A stretch of DNA of 51,533 bases from Thermoplasmatota archaeon. Lineage in GTDB: Archaea; Thermoplasmatota; Thermoplasmata; UBA10834. The stretch covers positions 1 through 51,533 of the forward strand of contig JAJISI010000002.1 in the NCBI GenBank assembly GCA_022848805.1, read 5' to 3'. The position numbers and the translations under genes are program-made. Positions 25,088-34,023 of this stretch are shown here, piece after piece (position 1 is the first letter of the stretch; the number at the start of each line of letters is the position of its first letter). Below the pieces are notes generated by a model. The model was not told the origin of the DNA, searched no databases, and was given only the letters and a program-made list of their open reading frames with translations.

Positions 25088-25193
25088 GCTGAGGTAGCCC
25101 AGCCCGGTAAGGCGCGAGCCTGGAGTCTTGATGATTCAAGTCAGTCAGCTCGTGGCGCTTTGCGCCTCGGGAGTTCGAATCTCCCCCTCAGCG
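25088..25193 (+). tRNA. tRNA-Ser (GGA) with 21-nt intron at position 37/38
   Basis: Acceptor GCTGAGG/CCTCAGC pairs fully and the discriminator is G, as for serine. The anticodon stem is CGAGC (25115-25119)/GCTCG (25148-25152), with anticodon GGA at 25122-25124. A long variable arm (GGCGCTTTGCGCC) shows a class II tRNA, and the T-arm is GGGAGTTCGAATCTCCC. Removing 25126-25146 restores the loop CTGGAGA. The intron contains its own hairpin CTTGA-TGAT-TCAAG. CCA is not encoded. TATA-like CTTAAATATG lies ~30 nt upstream (~25054-25063). Confidence 0.93.
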
Positions 25194-25255
25194 CCTTGTC
25201 ATATCCTGCGGTCGCCGCGCTCACCATCATGTTCACGATGGAGAAAGTGGGCCGG

Positions 25256-25861
25256 TCAGCGCTGTGAGATGAGGTCCACGACTTCAGCGAGGTCCTCTTG
25301 CGTGTTGACATTGATGAAGCTCTCGAGATGGGGGTCGAGCCGTCTGAGGTCTTCCTCGTCCACTGTTGCCAAATCGAGCAGATGGTATGCGTCTTTCGGT
25401 CTTCTCCGCCCAGAGGCGACGGCCTGCTCGAAAGCACCCAAGCAGATTTTTCGGCGATAGCAGGCGTGGAGTGGTTCCAGATATCCACGAATGCAGGGCA
25501 CCGCTCCATCCTTCCCTTCTCCGTTATCCACAACGGCTCTGCACACACCTGGCCTAAGGAGAGGGGTGTCACACGGGCTGACGACTACATAATCGCCTCC
25601 CGCCGCCCTCATCGCGGTTGTCAACCCATGGAGCGGCCCGATCCCTTCTCTCTCGTCTTCGACTATTATAGTGTCATTTGAGAGGAATCTCGCATATTCC
25701 TCAGCTCGTCCGTCCGCTACGGCCACAACGACTTCGTCTGCCAATATCCGCATCGTCGCCACTACTCTGCTGACCATGGGCTCATCGTTGAGCATGACAA
25801 GCCCTTTCTCCTGGCCGAAACGTGTGCCTGTTCCGCCGGAGAGCACAATCCCCGTCAGCAT
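25256..25861 (-). CDS. mobA: Molybdenum cofactor guanylyltransferase (MobA-like)
   Basis: 201 residues from ATG 25861. A nucleotidyltransferase with the MobA loop GIVLSGGTGTRFGQEKGLVM at the very start, then PLHGLTTAMRAAGGDYVVVSPCDTP with the metal Asp and GYLEPLHACYRR. MobA attaches GMP to molybdopterin to give the bis-MGD form used by enzymes such as formate dehydrogenase. The frame is open another 46 codons upstream, but that stretch has no conserved sequence and covers the promoter shared with hypE. FdhA or other Mo/W enzymes are not in the window. Confidence 0.88.
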   Translation of the reverse strand: MLTGIVLSGGTGTRFGQEKGLVMLNDEPMVSRVVATMRILADEVVVAVADGRAEEYARFLSNDTIIVEDEREGIGPLHGLTTAMRAAGGDYVVVSPCDTPLLRPGVCRAVVDNGEGKDGAVPCIRGYLEPLHACYRRKICLGAFEQAVASGRRRPKDAYHLLDLATVDEEDLRRLDPHLESFINVNTQEDLAEVVDLISQR

Positions 25862-25939
25862 GTCCACGGGATATCTGGTCGCTCCACATGAACTTTGTCT
25901 GGAGAAGAGGCTGGTTAGTACCTCGGTTTGGCCAAAAAG

Positions 25940-25948
25940 GTTATAATA
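25940..25948. promoter_or_regulatory. Palindromic TATA element between mobA and hypE
   Basis: GTTATAATA contains the symmetrical core TTATAA. It lies ~35-40 nt before the hypE ATG (25983) and ~80 nt before the mobA ATG (25861) on the other strand, so it could drive one or both genes. Confidence 0.45.
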
Positions 25949-25982
25949 GCCAACCATTTTCGAGCACTTGCGGGAGAGCGAG

Positions 25983-27029
25983 ATGTCGAAGATAACCATG
26001 GCTCAGGGAGCTGGCGGGGAAAGGATGCAGGAGTTCATCCGCGAGTTCGTGCTCAAGGAGTTGGAGCACGATTTCGGAGACATACCGCTGGGAGCCTTGG
26101 ATGACGCCGCAGTTGTCGATGGCATCGTGTTCACCACTGATTCTTACACCGTCAAACCGTTGTTCTTCCCTGGAGGCGACATCGGCACGCTGGCCGTGGC
26201 TGGTACTGTCAACGACGTCTCCGTCATGGGTGCGGCGCCCATCGCCCTGTCGTGCGGAATGATACTCGAGGAGGGATTCTCCGAGAGCGACCTTCACCGT
26301 ATCATGAGTAGCCTGAACAGAACCTCGAGATCGGCAGGTGTGAGGATAGTCACGGGCGATACCAAGGTGGTTGAGATAGGCGCGGTCGATGAATTGTTCA
26401 TAAACACGAGCGGGATAGGGCGACGTTCTACCCATCTCGACGCGAATCTGGAGCGTGTCCGCGCGGCGCGGGAATTCTTATGGAATTGGCCGAACGACTC
26501 GGGAGTCGCTGATGGTGACGTTCTCATCGTCTCGGGATCGATAGGCAACCACGGGGTCGCACTGCTGTCATTCCGTGAGGGATACGGGTTTGAAACCGAG
26601 GTCCGTACCGACGCGGCTCCCCTGAACCATCTGACCGAGTCAGCGGTGAAGGTCGGAGGCGTAGTCGCGATGAAGGACCCCACGAGGGGTGGCCTGTCAA
26701 ATCTCCTGAACGAATGGGCCGAGAAGTCCAAGGTGGGTCTAGTCGTGCGAGAAGAAGATATTCCTATCGACGGCCCCGTCATGGCTGCGTGCGAGATGCT
26801 GGGCATCGACCCTCTCGAGGTTGGAAACGAGGGCAAGGTCGTCCTGGCGGTGGTGCCCGATGCGGCTGAGGAAGTCCTGAAGGCGATCAGGAAGACTCCG
26901 GAGGGGTCGAACGCGCGAATCGTTGGCAGAGCCTCGAAGGACGTCGAGGGCGTATTGCTAGAGACGCAGACCGGGGGGAAGCGTTTGGTCGAGCCTCCCG
27001 TGGGAGACCCCGTCCCGAGAATATGCTAG
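25983..27029 (+). CDS. hypE: Hydrogenase maturation factor HypE
   Basis: 348 residues. HypE dehydrates the carbamoyl group placed on its C-terminal Cys by HypF to a thiocyanate, the source of the CN ligands of the [NiFe] site. The C-terminus DPVPRIC is exact, with the reactive Cys last. AQGAGGERMQEFI, GALDDAAVVDGIVFTTDSY, GTVNDVSVMGAAPIALSCGM, MKDPTRGGLSNLLNEWA and NEGKVVLAVVP are family motifs of this PurM/AIR-synthase fold. The ATG start at 25983 follows GGGAG; the TTG at 25968 is less likely. It is separated from hypFCAD by the Hdr/Mvh cluster. Confidence 0.96.
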   Translation: MSKITMAQGAGGERMQEFIREFVLKELEHDFGDIPLGALDDAAVVDGIVFTTDSYTVKPLFFPGGDIGTLAVAGTVNDVSVMGAAPIALSCGMILEEGFSESDLHRIMSSLNRTSRSAGVRIVTGDTKVVEIGAVDELFINTSGIGRRSTHLDANLERVRAAREFLWNWPNDSGVADGDVLIVSGSIGNHGVALLSFREGYGFETEVRTDAAPLNHLTESAVKVGGVVAMKDPTRGGLSNLLNEWAEKSKVGLVVREEDIPIDGPVMAACEMLGIDPLEVGNEGKVVLAVVPDAAEEVLKAIRKTPEGSNARIVGRASKDVEGVLLETQTGGKRLVEPPVGDPVPRIC

Positions 27030-27043
27030 CGGTCTATGCCGAT

Positions 27044-27532
27044 CTAATCATCTGAGACGAACTCTGATACGATCCTGGTCACTATGGACGGGATGGCGGC
27101 TGCGACCGGAGGGGTCATGCTCTCGCTGACGTTCACGATGTCCTCGGCCTCGATGGCGACGAAGAAGACCTCCTTCGGCATCTTCTCCGGGACGATCTTC
27201 CTTCCCATGGCAAGCGCGGTCGCGATGTTGATGCCGTGAGGCGTCGACCCGTGCACGGTCCTCTCGAACGCACTCTCTTCGAGCACATGGAACTCTCCTG
27301 GTCTCCCCTCGTCCGTCACGATGGCGTCCACGATGACCACTCTGTCGTAGCCCAGAACCATGTCCAACAGCTCCAGACCGCTCGCAGGCAGCTCCTCCAC
27401 ATCCACACTTTCGAGCCCGAGATCCCTGAGCTTCCTCGCTACGTGTATGCCTACACCATCGTCGGAGAGTATTGGGTTGCCGATACCCACAATTAATGTC
27501 CGGGGGCGGTGCAGTTCATCGGAGACGCTCAT
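27044..27532 (-). CDS. [NiFe]-hydrogenase maturation protease (M52/HycI family)
   Basis: 162 residues. It removes the C-terminal peptide of the hydrogenase large subunit after nickel insertion. Motifs are LIVGIGNPILSDDGVGIHVA with the first nickel-sensing acidic residue, VVIVDAIVTDEG and GSTPHGINIATAL with the His. The gene lies 72 nt after mvhA on the same strand, so MvhA is the likely substrate. A stable hairpin (27574-27591) lies in the gap, so its expression may be partly separate. It is convergent with hypE. Confidence 0.92.
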   Translation of the reverse strand: MSVSDELHRPRTLIVGIGNPILSDDGVGIHVARKLRDLGLESVDVEELPASGLELLDMVLGYDRVVIVDAIVTDEGRPGEFHVLEESAFERTVHGSTPHGINIATALAMGRKIVPEKMPKEVFFVAIEAEDIVNVSESMTPPVAAAIPSIVTRIVSEFVSDD

Positions 27533-27573
27533 GGAGATACCTCATCGCCTAGTATGATGGAAAAACATGTCGT

Positions 27574-27591
27574 CGAGGGGGCTACCCCTCG
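27574..27591 (-). terminator. Hairpin between mvhA and the maturation protease
   Basis: A perfect 7-bp stem CGAGGGG/CCCCTCG with 4-nt loop lies in the 72-nt gap. On the minus strand TTTTT comes shortly after it (~27561-27565). It fits a terminator or mRNA-processing hairpin at the 3' end of the hydrogenase operon. Confidence 0.5.
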
Positions 27592-27603
27592 TGTGACAAC
27601 ACA

Positions 27604-29118
27604 TCAGAAGTTTCTCACGGTCTTCAGCTTCGACCCGTCGGCGCGTCTCACGTTTATCTCAAGGGCCGGAGAGCCGTTCAGAGCGTGTGTTCCGCAGGAG
27701 TTGCATGGGTCATAGCATCGGAAAGCCATCTCGACCTTGTTCAGCAGTCCTTGGGAGACCTCGCCGTTCTGGATCAACGCCTTCGCCGCCTGCACGACAC
27801 TCGTGTTGATCGCAGCGTTGTTGTTCGTCGTCGCGACGATCATGTTGATCTTCGTGCATAGCCCGTCCTTGTCCGAGGCGTAGTGGTGTATCAGCGTACC
27901 TCTGGGAGCTTCGCATATGCCCACGCCTTCCGTCGGCTCCTTGAACTCGCCCCGTGTGTCATCGCTCGTGATGACGTCGTCAGTGGCCAGCTCGAGCATC
28001 CTCTCCGCAGCGTGCTGCAACTCGATCACCCTAGCCCAATGGAACGCGAGCGTGTGGTGGACGGGGCCTGTCACTCCCAGGTCCTTCACTGTCTTGGCCA
28101 GTACCTCGTACTCCGCCTGTGCGAGGGGAGTCGTGTAGCCCTCGCAGACGTTTATCCTGCCTAGGGGTCCGACCCTGTATATCCCGCTCGACGGGCCTGT
28201 GGTGAAGCCGTTCCAGCCAACGCTCTTCAGATATGGCATCTTCATGTATGACCACGGTTCGACGTGCTCGGCGATGATGTCGAGATACTCGCTCGGCTTG
28301 AACTTGACGACCTCCTTGCCAGCCTGGTCGACGACACGTACGTCCCCGTCGTAGAAGTTGCTCTTGTTGTCCTTGTCGACCATTCCCATGTAGTATGTCT
28401 CGAGGTAGTACGCGTCCTGGTTCAGTATGAGGCCGAGGTAGTCCTGGTTTGCCAGCACGACATCGTGGAACAGCTTGATCGTGAACTTGCCGAACTCGAT
28501 GCACGACCTTGCCATCTCCTCCATCTGAGCGCGCTCCTCCTCACTTATCTGCTTCGAGACGCCGCCTGGCAGGCCGAAGCACGGATGCGTGGCCCTCCCT
28601 CCGACGATCTCCTGCACCTTCTGACCGTACGAGCGGTGCTTGATGACCTCTCCGCCGATCTCGACGCCGACGGCATCCACCACTCCCAAGATATTCCTCT
28701 TGTTGGACGGCGCAGACGGTCCCAGCACGAAGTCGGGCGCTGCAAGCGCGTAGAAGTGTGCTATGTGGCTGTGGACGTACTGACCCATGTAGAATAAATC
28801 TCTCAGTTTTGTCGCCGTCTCTGTCGGGGTGGCGTCGAACACCGCGTCAAGCGTCTTCGTAGACGCTATGTGATGCGCGGCCGGGCAGACGCCACACAGC
28901 CTGTTGGTGATTATGGGCAGCTCCTGCACATGTCTGCCGATGCAGAACCTCTCGAAGCCTCTGAGCTCAGGGACCTGCCAGTAGGCATTGGCCACGTTCC
29001 CCTCGTCGTTCAGGAAGATCTCGATCTTGCCGTGTCCCTCGAGCCTTGTGATCGGGTCGATCGTGAGCTTCTTCTCGGTCGTCTTGGTCGTCGTATCGTT
29101 GATTATCGGTCCGGACAT
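27604..29118 (-). CDS. mvhA: F420-non-reducing (Mvh-type, group 3c) [NiFe] hydrogenase, large subunit
   Basis: 504 residues carrying the Ni-Fe(CN)2CO site. The N-terminal cysteine motif is NRLCGVCPAAHH and the C-terminal one DPCNSCGTHALNG, giving all four metal cysteines. TIDPITRLEGHGKIEI starts the conserved fold. After the His of the C-terminal motif ~26 residues remain, consistent with a peptide removed by the protease encoded next. It starts 6 nt after mvhG. Mvh hydrogenases pass electrons from H2 via MvhG and MvhD to the flavin of HdrA, where they are bifurcated. Confidence 0.96.
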   Translation of the reverse strand: MSGPIINDTTTKTTEKKLTIDPITRLEGHGKIEIFLNDEGNVANAYWQVPELRGFERFCIGRHVQELPIITNRLCGVCPAAHHIASTKTLDAVFDATPTETATKLRDLFYMGQYVHSHIAHFYALAAPDFVLGPSAPSNKRNILGVVDAVGVEIGGEVIKHRSYGQKVQEIVGGRATHPCFGLPGGVSKQISEEERAQMEEMARSCIEFGKFTIKLFHDVVLANQDYLGLILNQDAYYLETYYMGMVDKDNKSNFYDGDVRVVDQAGKEVVKFKPSEYLDIIAEHVEPWSYMKMPYLKSVGWNGFTTGPSSGIYRVGPLGRINVCEGYTTPLAQAEYEVLAKTVKDLGVTGPVHHTLAFHWARVIELQHAAERMLELATDDVITSDDTRGEFKEPTEGVGICEAPRGTLIHHYASDKDGLCTKINMIVATTNNNAAINTSVVQAAKALIQNGEVSQGLLNKVEMAFRCYDPCNSCGTHALNGSPALEINVRRADGSKLKTVRNF

Positions 29119-29124
29119 CTTGAA

Positions 29125-30138
29125 TCACCCCTTCCTCTTGCGCTCCTTCACAGTCCTCTTGAGGAGGGACTTGGGGAGCGTGAAGGCGTAGAAAGTCCCG
29201 ATCGGGTCTTTCACCTGCATCATAAGTTCCATTATCTGCTCCTCACTTAACTTTGACTCCGAATCCGTGATGTTGAGGATCGAAGCTAGCGCGCTCAGCA
29301 TGCTACCTCCGTGGTCCATGACGGCCTTCGTCGGGCCCATGCAACCCCTACAGGGCATGTTGGCGACCGGGCACATCGCACCACAGCCCGCGCGCGTCGC
29401 GGGCCCTATGCATATTATGCCCTGGTCCAAGAGGCACTTCTTGGGATCCGCTTTGATCTCATACGCCTGATATATCCTGTCGATGGTTTTGCCCTTCTCG
29501 ACCCTCTCGCGGTCGCACTCGTCGCAGAGCGTCTTGTCAGATGCGATGACAGTGCCCTTCGGCGGCAGAGGCGCCCCCTCCTTCACGTGCTTCAAGAGAG
29601 CACCGACCGCCACCATGATGAGGTCGACCGTGGGCGGACAACCCGGCATGAAGTAATCGACATCCACGACCTCGTCCAGAGTCTTCACGGTGTCGTAGAA
29701 TTCCGGCAGGGTCAACTCTCCCTCCGGCACCATCACACTCGTCTGCGGCGTCACGAAATCGGGATTGTCGGTCGACTCGGTGTCCTTGTAGACTGTCTGG
29801 AAGACCTCCTCCTTGTTCGTCACGTTCGCGAGGCCGGGTGTTCCGCCGAAGCATGCGCACGATCCGAAGCTTATCATTATGACGGATTTCTCCCTCAGCA
29901 CCTTCGCGACGTGCTCGTTCTCGCTGTTCCTTATGGCGCCGTTGTAGAACGCTACCGTGATCGACTTGTCCGGCATCTGCTCCAATTCGTGTAGCTTGCC
30001 GTCGAAACCTATCGGCCAGAACACCACATCGGCTATGGCGTGCAAATCCAGTATCTTTGCGTCTATGTCCAGGAGCGCGACGTCGCATCCCCCGCAACCC
30101 GCGCCCCAGTACTGCGCGATCTTGATCTTATCTGCCAT
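29125..30138 (-). CDS. mvhG: F420-non-reducing (Mvh-type) [NiFe] hydrogenase, small subunit
   Basis: 337 residues with three predicted [4Fe-4S] clusters. The proximal site is AQYWGAGCGGCDVALLDI, then GSCACFGGTPGLAN and YFMPGCPPTVDLIM. The medial and distal sites are in CDECDRERVEKG, CLLDQGIICIGPATRAGCG and MCPVANMPCRGCMGPTKA. The start is ATG 30138, 2 nt after the winged-helix-like gene. The open frame continues 5' into that gene but shows no conservation there. Partner of MvhA and MvhD. Confidence 0.95.
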   Translation of the reverse strand: MADKIKIAQYWGAGCGGCDVALLDIDAKILDLHAIADVVFWPIGFDGKLHELEQMPDKSITVAFYNGAIRNSENEHVAKVLREKSVIMISFGSCACFGGTPGLANVTNKEEVFQTVYKDTESTDNPDFVTPQTSVMVPEGELTLPEFYDTVKTLDEVVDVDYFMPGCPPTVDLIMVAVGALLKHVKEGAPLPPKGTVIASDKTLCDECDRERVEKGKTIDRIYQAYEIKADPKKCLLDQGIICIGPATRAGCGAMCPVANMPCRGCMGPTKAVMDHGGSMLSALASILNITDSESKLSEEQIMELMMQVKDPIGTFYAFTLPKSLLKRTVKERKRKG

Positions 30139-30140
30139 GT

Positions 30141-30524
30141 TCAGCTCACCTCCTTGGTCGAAGTGTCGCTCCTCGGGACCGCCTTGTACTGCGGCGACTG
30201 TCCAGTCATGCCGACCTGCTCGATCTGCCTCCATCGCTTGAGGGCGATGACGTGCTTGACTATCTCGGGCTTCGGCAGACCCGTCGCGTCGTGCAGCTCG
30301 TGCACGGTCTGTGGGCCGGCCTCCATCTGCAGCAGGAGCATGTTCCTCTCGAGCTCCACCGAGGCCGCCTTCTCCAGTATGAAGCTGTAGCGGGCGTCGG
30401 TGATCGTCTCGCCGAACACGTTCTCGGATGTCGTCAGCGACTCCTTCTTGCCAAGCAGCCACCGTATCCGCTCTCCCTCGAGCGTCCTGAGCGCCGCATG
30501 TATCTTTACCTCCCTCGGGTTCAT
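30141..30524 (-). CDS. Winged-helix-like protein of the Hdr/Mvh cluster (unit D)
   Basis: 127 residues, no family name recognised. The last ~90 residues are clearly related to the C-terminal domain of the MvhD fusion at 34023-34850: both have a GK-x5-L segment, a following Y/F-G-[DE]-T motif, an E-x-ER helix, then a helix-turn-helix-like stretch (TVHELHDATGLPKPEIVKHV) and a hydrophobic wing (PQYKAV). It lacks cysteines, so it is not an electron carrier. Its place between MvhD and MvhG, and the fusion in unit C, point to a structural or regulatory adaptor of the MvhD-HdrA complex. DNA binding is possible but unproven. Confidence 0.7.
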   Translation of the reverse strand: MNPREVKIHAALRTLEGERIRWLLGKKESLTTSENVFGETITDARYSFILEKAASVELERNMLLLQMEAGPQTVHELHDATGLPKPEIVKHVIALKRWRQIEQVGMTGQSPQYKAVPRSDTSTKEVS

Positions 30525-30526
30525 CC

Positions 30527-30988
30527 TCAGTCACCGCCTCCCATGGGGGATGGGCCGATCTCCTCTATCGTCTTAGTGAAGCTGACCATCGTCTTCTGGA
30601 ACTTCTCGCCCTCTCCGGCGGATATCCACTCGAGGCGCAGTCTGTCCGGATCGAACCCGAACTGCTGGATCAGCATCCTCAGCAACGCGATTCTCCTGCG
30701 CGTTCTGTAGTTGCCGCCTATGTAGTGGCAATCTGCCGGGTGGCAGCCTGCGACTAGGACGCCATCTACTCCCTTCTGGAACGCTCTCAGGACGAACTCA
30801 GGGTCCACTCTGGCCGAGCACATGACCCGTATCACTCTGAAGTGCGGCGGCATCTGTAGCCTGCTGACGCCTGCGAGGTCCGCGCCTGCGTACGAGCACC
30901 AGTTGCAGCAGAAGACGATTATCTTCGGTTCGAAGTCGTCGCCCTCGGCCTTCTCCTGGCTCTGGGCGTTCGGCGTTGCGCTGCTCAT
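30527..30988 (-). CDS. mvhD: MvhD-type electron-transfer subunit, [2Fe-2S] (unit D)
   Basis: 153 residues. MvhD connects the hydrogenase (or another electron input) to HdrA. Motifs are [33 protein letters not shown] and GCHPADCHYIGGNYR; five cysteines in these motifs are conserved in all four MvhD modules of this window. An ~18-residue N-terminal tail is low in conservation. It overlaps the stop of the double HdrA by 4 nt and is followed 2 nt later by the winged-helix-like gene, then mvhG and mvhA. Confidence 0.94.
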   Translation of the reverse strand: MSSATPNAQSQEKAEGDDFEPKIIVFCCNWCSYAGADLAGVSRLQMPPHFRVIRVMCSARVDPEFVLRAFQKGVDGVLVAGCHPADCHYIGGNYRTRRRIALLRMLIQQFGFDPDRLRLEWISAGEGEKFQKTMVSFTKTIEEIGPSPMGGGD

Positions 30989-33900
30989 TGCTTCACCTCC
31001 TGCTTGTCCGCGGTCTCCTCTAGCGCCGCATCTATCATCGCTACGATCTGCTCGTCACTGAAGCCCTTCTGGGTCAGCGCGCCTGAGGGGCAGGCGCCGA
31101 TGCACGCCCCGCAACCTTTGCAGAGGCCCACGTTGACATCCACGAGCTTCTTCCCCTCCTCTTTCTCGTTAGGGACGATCTCGAGCGCCTTGTACTCGCA
31201 CGTCGGGACACATAATCCGCAGCCGTCGCAGAACGTCTCGTCGAGGCTCGCTACGATGCCCTCCGCCTCGAGGGTCGTCTTCGACAGCACAGTCATCGCG
31301 CGCGAGACGGTGGCCAGGCCTTGGCCGATGCACTCGTCCAGGAACTTCGGCCCGTGCGCTAGACCTGCGACGTACACTCCCTCCGTGGCGAAGTCGACCG
31401 GCCTGAGTTTCATGTGCGCCTCGAGGAAGAATCCCTCCTTCATGATGGGTACCTTCAGCATCGGCGCGAGTTCCTCGGAGCCGTCACTCGGCCGCGTGCC
31501 CGTGGCGAGCACCAAGTTGTCGGGCGTGAGCACGACCTCCTTGTCAGTGTCCTCATCCGTCACGCGCACCTCTATCTTGCCGCCCTTGTCTTCGACCACC
31601 GGCTTGGCGTCGTCATCGAACCTTATGAAGGTCACGCCCTTCTCGGCAGCCTCCTTGTAGTACTTCTCGCGGAAGCCGTAGGTTCTGATGTCTCTGTAGA
31701 GAACGAATACCTTCGCGTCGGGGTCTTTTTCCTTGATCTTGATCGCCGCGGTCATCGTGCCCGCACAGCACACGCGCGAGCAGTTCGGGTGCCCGTCCTC
31801 TCGCGAGCCGACACATTGGATGAACACGTACGAGTCCCCTTTCGCCTCGCCCCTCTTGAGCTTGGCCTTGAACTCGAGCAGGGTCATCACGCCTGGGTTC
31901 TTGCCGTAGAGGTACTCGCCATCCGGTTTGTACTCCTGCCCTCCGACGGCTAATGTGACCGTGCCGTGCTCTATCTCCTCGCCGGACTCGAGCGTGGTCT
32001 TGAAGTTGCCGACATACCCGTCGATGTCCTTGATCGTCTTACCGATGTAGGTCGTTATATTCGGGTCGGATGTGACCTCCTTCGCGAGTGACTGGACGTA
32101 CTCCATCGGGTCGTCCCCGGACTGGAGGTAGTGCAGCTTGAGCAGGTTGCCGCCCAGCTCCTTCTCCTTCTCGACCAGGTGTACCTTCACACCCTGCTTC
32201 GCCAGCTCGAGAGCCGTCACCATGCCGACCGCGCCGCCACCGACCACTAACGCCTGCTGGTTGACATCGATTGTCAGGTTCTCCAGCGATTCCAGCAACC
32301 GGGACTTCGCGACTGCCATGCGCACGAGGTCTTTCGACTTCTTCGTCGCAGCGGTGGGCTCGTGCATGTGTATCCACGAACATTGGTCCCGTATGTTCGC
32401 CATCTCGAACAGGTACGGGTTGAGCCCAGCCTCCTTGATGGTGTTCTGGAACAGCGGTTCGTGCGTCCTGGGCGTGCAGCTCGCGACGACCACCCTGTTC
32501 AGGTTGTGCTCCTTCACCATCTGCTTGATCTTCTCCTGTGTGTCCTGTGAGCAGGTGTACAGGTTCTCCTCAGTGTACACCACATTCGGAAGGGACTTCG
32601 CGTACTCAGCCACCGACGGCACATTGACCACGCCGCCTATGTTGATCCCGCAGTGACACACGAACACGCCTATCCGTGGCTCCTGCTCCGAGACGTCTGT
32701 CTCGGCGGGATACTCCTTCTTCGTGACGAGCGTGTTCCTGGCCGAGGAGATCTCGGACGCGGCCTTCGCCGCCGCCCCACTCGCCTCCGCGACTGTCATC
32801 GGAATGTCCTTCGGAGACGAGAACGCGCCACTGACGAACACTCCTGGTCGGGATGTGCTGACCGGGGTGAACGCGCCAGTCTCGCAGAAACCGTCGTCGT
32901 TCAGGCTGAAATTCATGACCTTGCTGAGCGCCTCGGCATCCTCCGGAGGCCTCAGACCCACCGCCAGCACGACCAGCCCGAACTCCTCCTCCTTGGGCTC
33001 TCCCTTCTCCACGTAACTGACTATCAGATTCTTCGTTTCCGGGTCCTCGAACACAGACGCAACCCTGGAACGGACGAACTCGATGCCGTACTCGTCCTTG
33101 GCCCTGTTGTAGTACTCCTCGAACTCCTTCCCGAAGGTTCTCATATCCATGAAGAATATCTTGGGTTTGATGTTCCCGCCGTGCTCCTTGGCTATGATGG
33201 CCTCCTTGATGGAGTACATGCAGCAGACGCCGGAACAGTACTCGTTACCGACCTTCTCGTCCCTCGAGCCTACGCATTGAATGAACGCTATCTTCTCGGG
33301 TATGTCTCCGTCCGAAGGTCTCAAGACCGTGCCGAAGTGCGGTCCTGTGGCGCTGAGTATCCTCTCGAGCTCGATGCTCGAGACGACGTTCTGGTACACG
33401 CCGTACCCGTACTCCGCCTTCAACCGCGGGTCGAACTCGTCGAAGCCAGGCGATACGATGATCGAGCCGACCTTGATCTCGAAATCCTTCTCCTTCTGGT
33501 CGTAGTCGACCGCGTCGGCCTTGCACTCCTCCGCGCATATGCCGCACCCGATGCACTTGTCCTGGTCGATCGAGTATACGAGGGGCACTGCCTGCGGGTA
33601 CTTGACGAATATCGCCTTCCGCACCTTCGTGTTCTCGTTGTACTCGTCAGTCGTCTCTATCGGGCACTTCTGGGCGCAGCTGCCACAGCCCGTACACTTC
33701 GAAGCGTCCACTCTGAGCGCCCTCTGCTTGCCGGTCACCGTGAAGTTGCCTTCCTGTCCGTCGACTTTGACGATGTCCGCGTTCGTTATCAGCTCGATGT
33801 TGTGGTGTCTCCCGGTCGCGACGAGCTTCGGGGCCATGATGCACATGGCGCAGTCGTTCGTCGGGAAGGTCTTGTCGAGCTGGGCCATCGCGCCGCCTAT

Positions 33901-34023
33901 GCTCGGCTGCTTCTCGACCAGGTACACCTTGAATCCTGAGTCGGCCAGGTCCAGCGCCGACTGCAGGCCTGAGATGCCCCCTCCGACGACCATGACCGCT
34001 CCGGTCTTGTCACTAGCTGCCAT
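30985..34023 (-). CDS. hdrA: Double-length HdrA-like flavoprotein (unit D)
   Basis: 1012 residues from ATG 34023 (GTG 34026 possible). Two HdrA modules joined. Module 1 (~1-440) begins with the FAD motif [19 protein letters not shown] and holds a two-cluster ferredoxin insert (CTGCGSCAQKCPIE, CIGCGICAEECKADA). Module 2 (~455-1012) begins [20 protein letters not shown], has its own FAD motif VVGGGAVGMVTALELAKQG, and ends with two clusters (CDGCGLCVPTCEYKA, CKGCGACIGACPSGA). HdrA performs flavin-based electron bifurcation between a donor, ferredoxin and HdrBC. Two flavins per chain are predicted. Next gene is mvhD, then the hydrogenase. Closely related to 41203-44238. Confidence 0.93.
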   Translation of the reverse strand: MAASDKTGAVMVVGGGISGLQSALDLADSGFKVYLVEKQPSIGGAMAQLDKTFPTNDCAMCIMAPKLVATGRHHNIELITNADIVKVDGQEGNFTVTGKQRALRVDASKCTGCGSCAQKCPIETTDEYNENTKVRKAIFVKYPQAVPLVYSIDQDKCIGCGICAEECKADAVDYDQKEKDFEIKVGSIIVSPGFDEFDPRLKAEYGYGVYQNVVSSIELERILSATGPHFGTVLRPSDGDIPEKIAFIQCVGSRDEKVGNEYCSGVCCMYSIKEAIIAKEHGGNIKPKIFFMDMRTFGKEFEEYYNRAKDEYGIEFVRSRVASVFEDPETKNLIVSYVEKGEPKEEEFGLVVLAVGLRPPEDAEALSKVMNFSLNDDGFCETGAFTPVSTSRPGVFVSGAFSSPKDIPMTVAEASGAAAKAASEISSARNTLVTKKEYPAETDVSEQEPRIGVFVCHCGINIGGVVNVPSVAEYAKSLPNVVYTEENLYTCSQDTQEKIKQMVKEHNLNRVVVASCTPRTHEPLFQNTIKEAGLNPYLFEMANIRDQCSWIHMHEPTAATKKSKDLVRMAVAKSRLLESLENLTIDVNQQALVVGGGAVGMVTALELAKQGVKVHLVEKEKELGGNLLKLHYLQSGDDPMEYVQSLAKEVTSDPNITTYIGKTIKDIDGYVGNFKTTLESGEEIEHGTVTLAVGGQEYKPDGEYLYGKNPGVMTLLEFKAKLKRGEAKGDSYVFIQCVGSREDGHPNCSRVCCAGTMTAAIKIKEKDPDAKVFVLYRDIRTYGFREKYYKEAAEKGVTFIRFDDDAKPVVEDKGGKIEVRVTDEDTDKEVVLTPDNLVLATGTRPSDGSEELAPMLKVPIMKEGFFLEAHMKLRPVDFATEGVYVAGLAHGPKFLDECIGQGLATVSRAMTVLSKTTLEAEGIVASLDETFCDGCGLCVPTCEYKALEIVPNEKEEGKKLVDVNVGLCKGCGACIGACPSGALTQKGFSDEQIVAMIDAALEETADKQEVKQ

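Noticed and set aside
25862..25999. 46-codon N-terminal extension of MobA.
   Set aside because: The nucleotide-binding loop of MobA should stand at the N-terminus; the extension overlaps the hypE promoter and has no family similarity.
30139..30534. 5' extension of the mvhG frame by ~130 codons.
   Set aside because: It lies wholly over the winged-helix-like gene in another frame, shows no conserved sequence, and MvhG conservation begins at ATG 30138.
32653..33939. Long open frame (428 codons) on the + strand opposite the unit-D hdrA.
   Set aside because: It is antisense to a strongly conserved HdrA, has no recognisable motif, and similar antisense frames lie opposite other hdrA genes (35383-36618, 40427-41731). 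They follow from high GC and codon bias.
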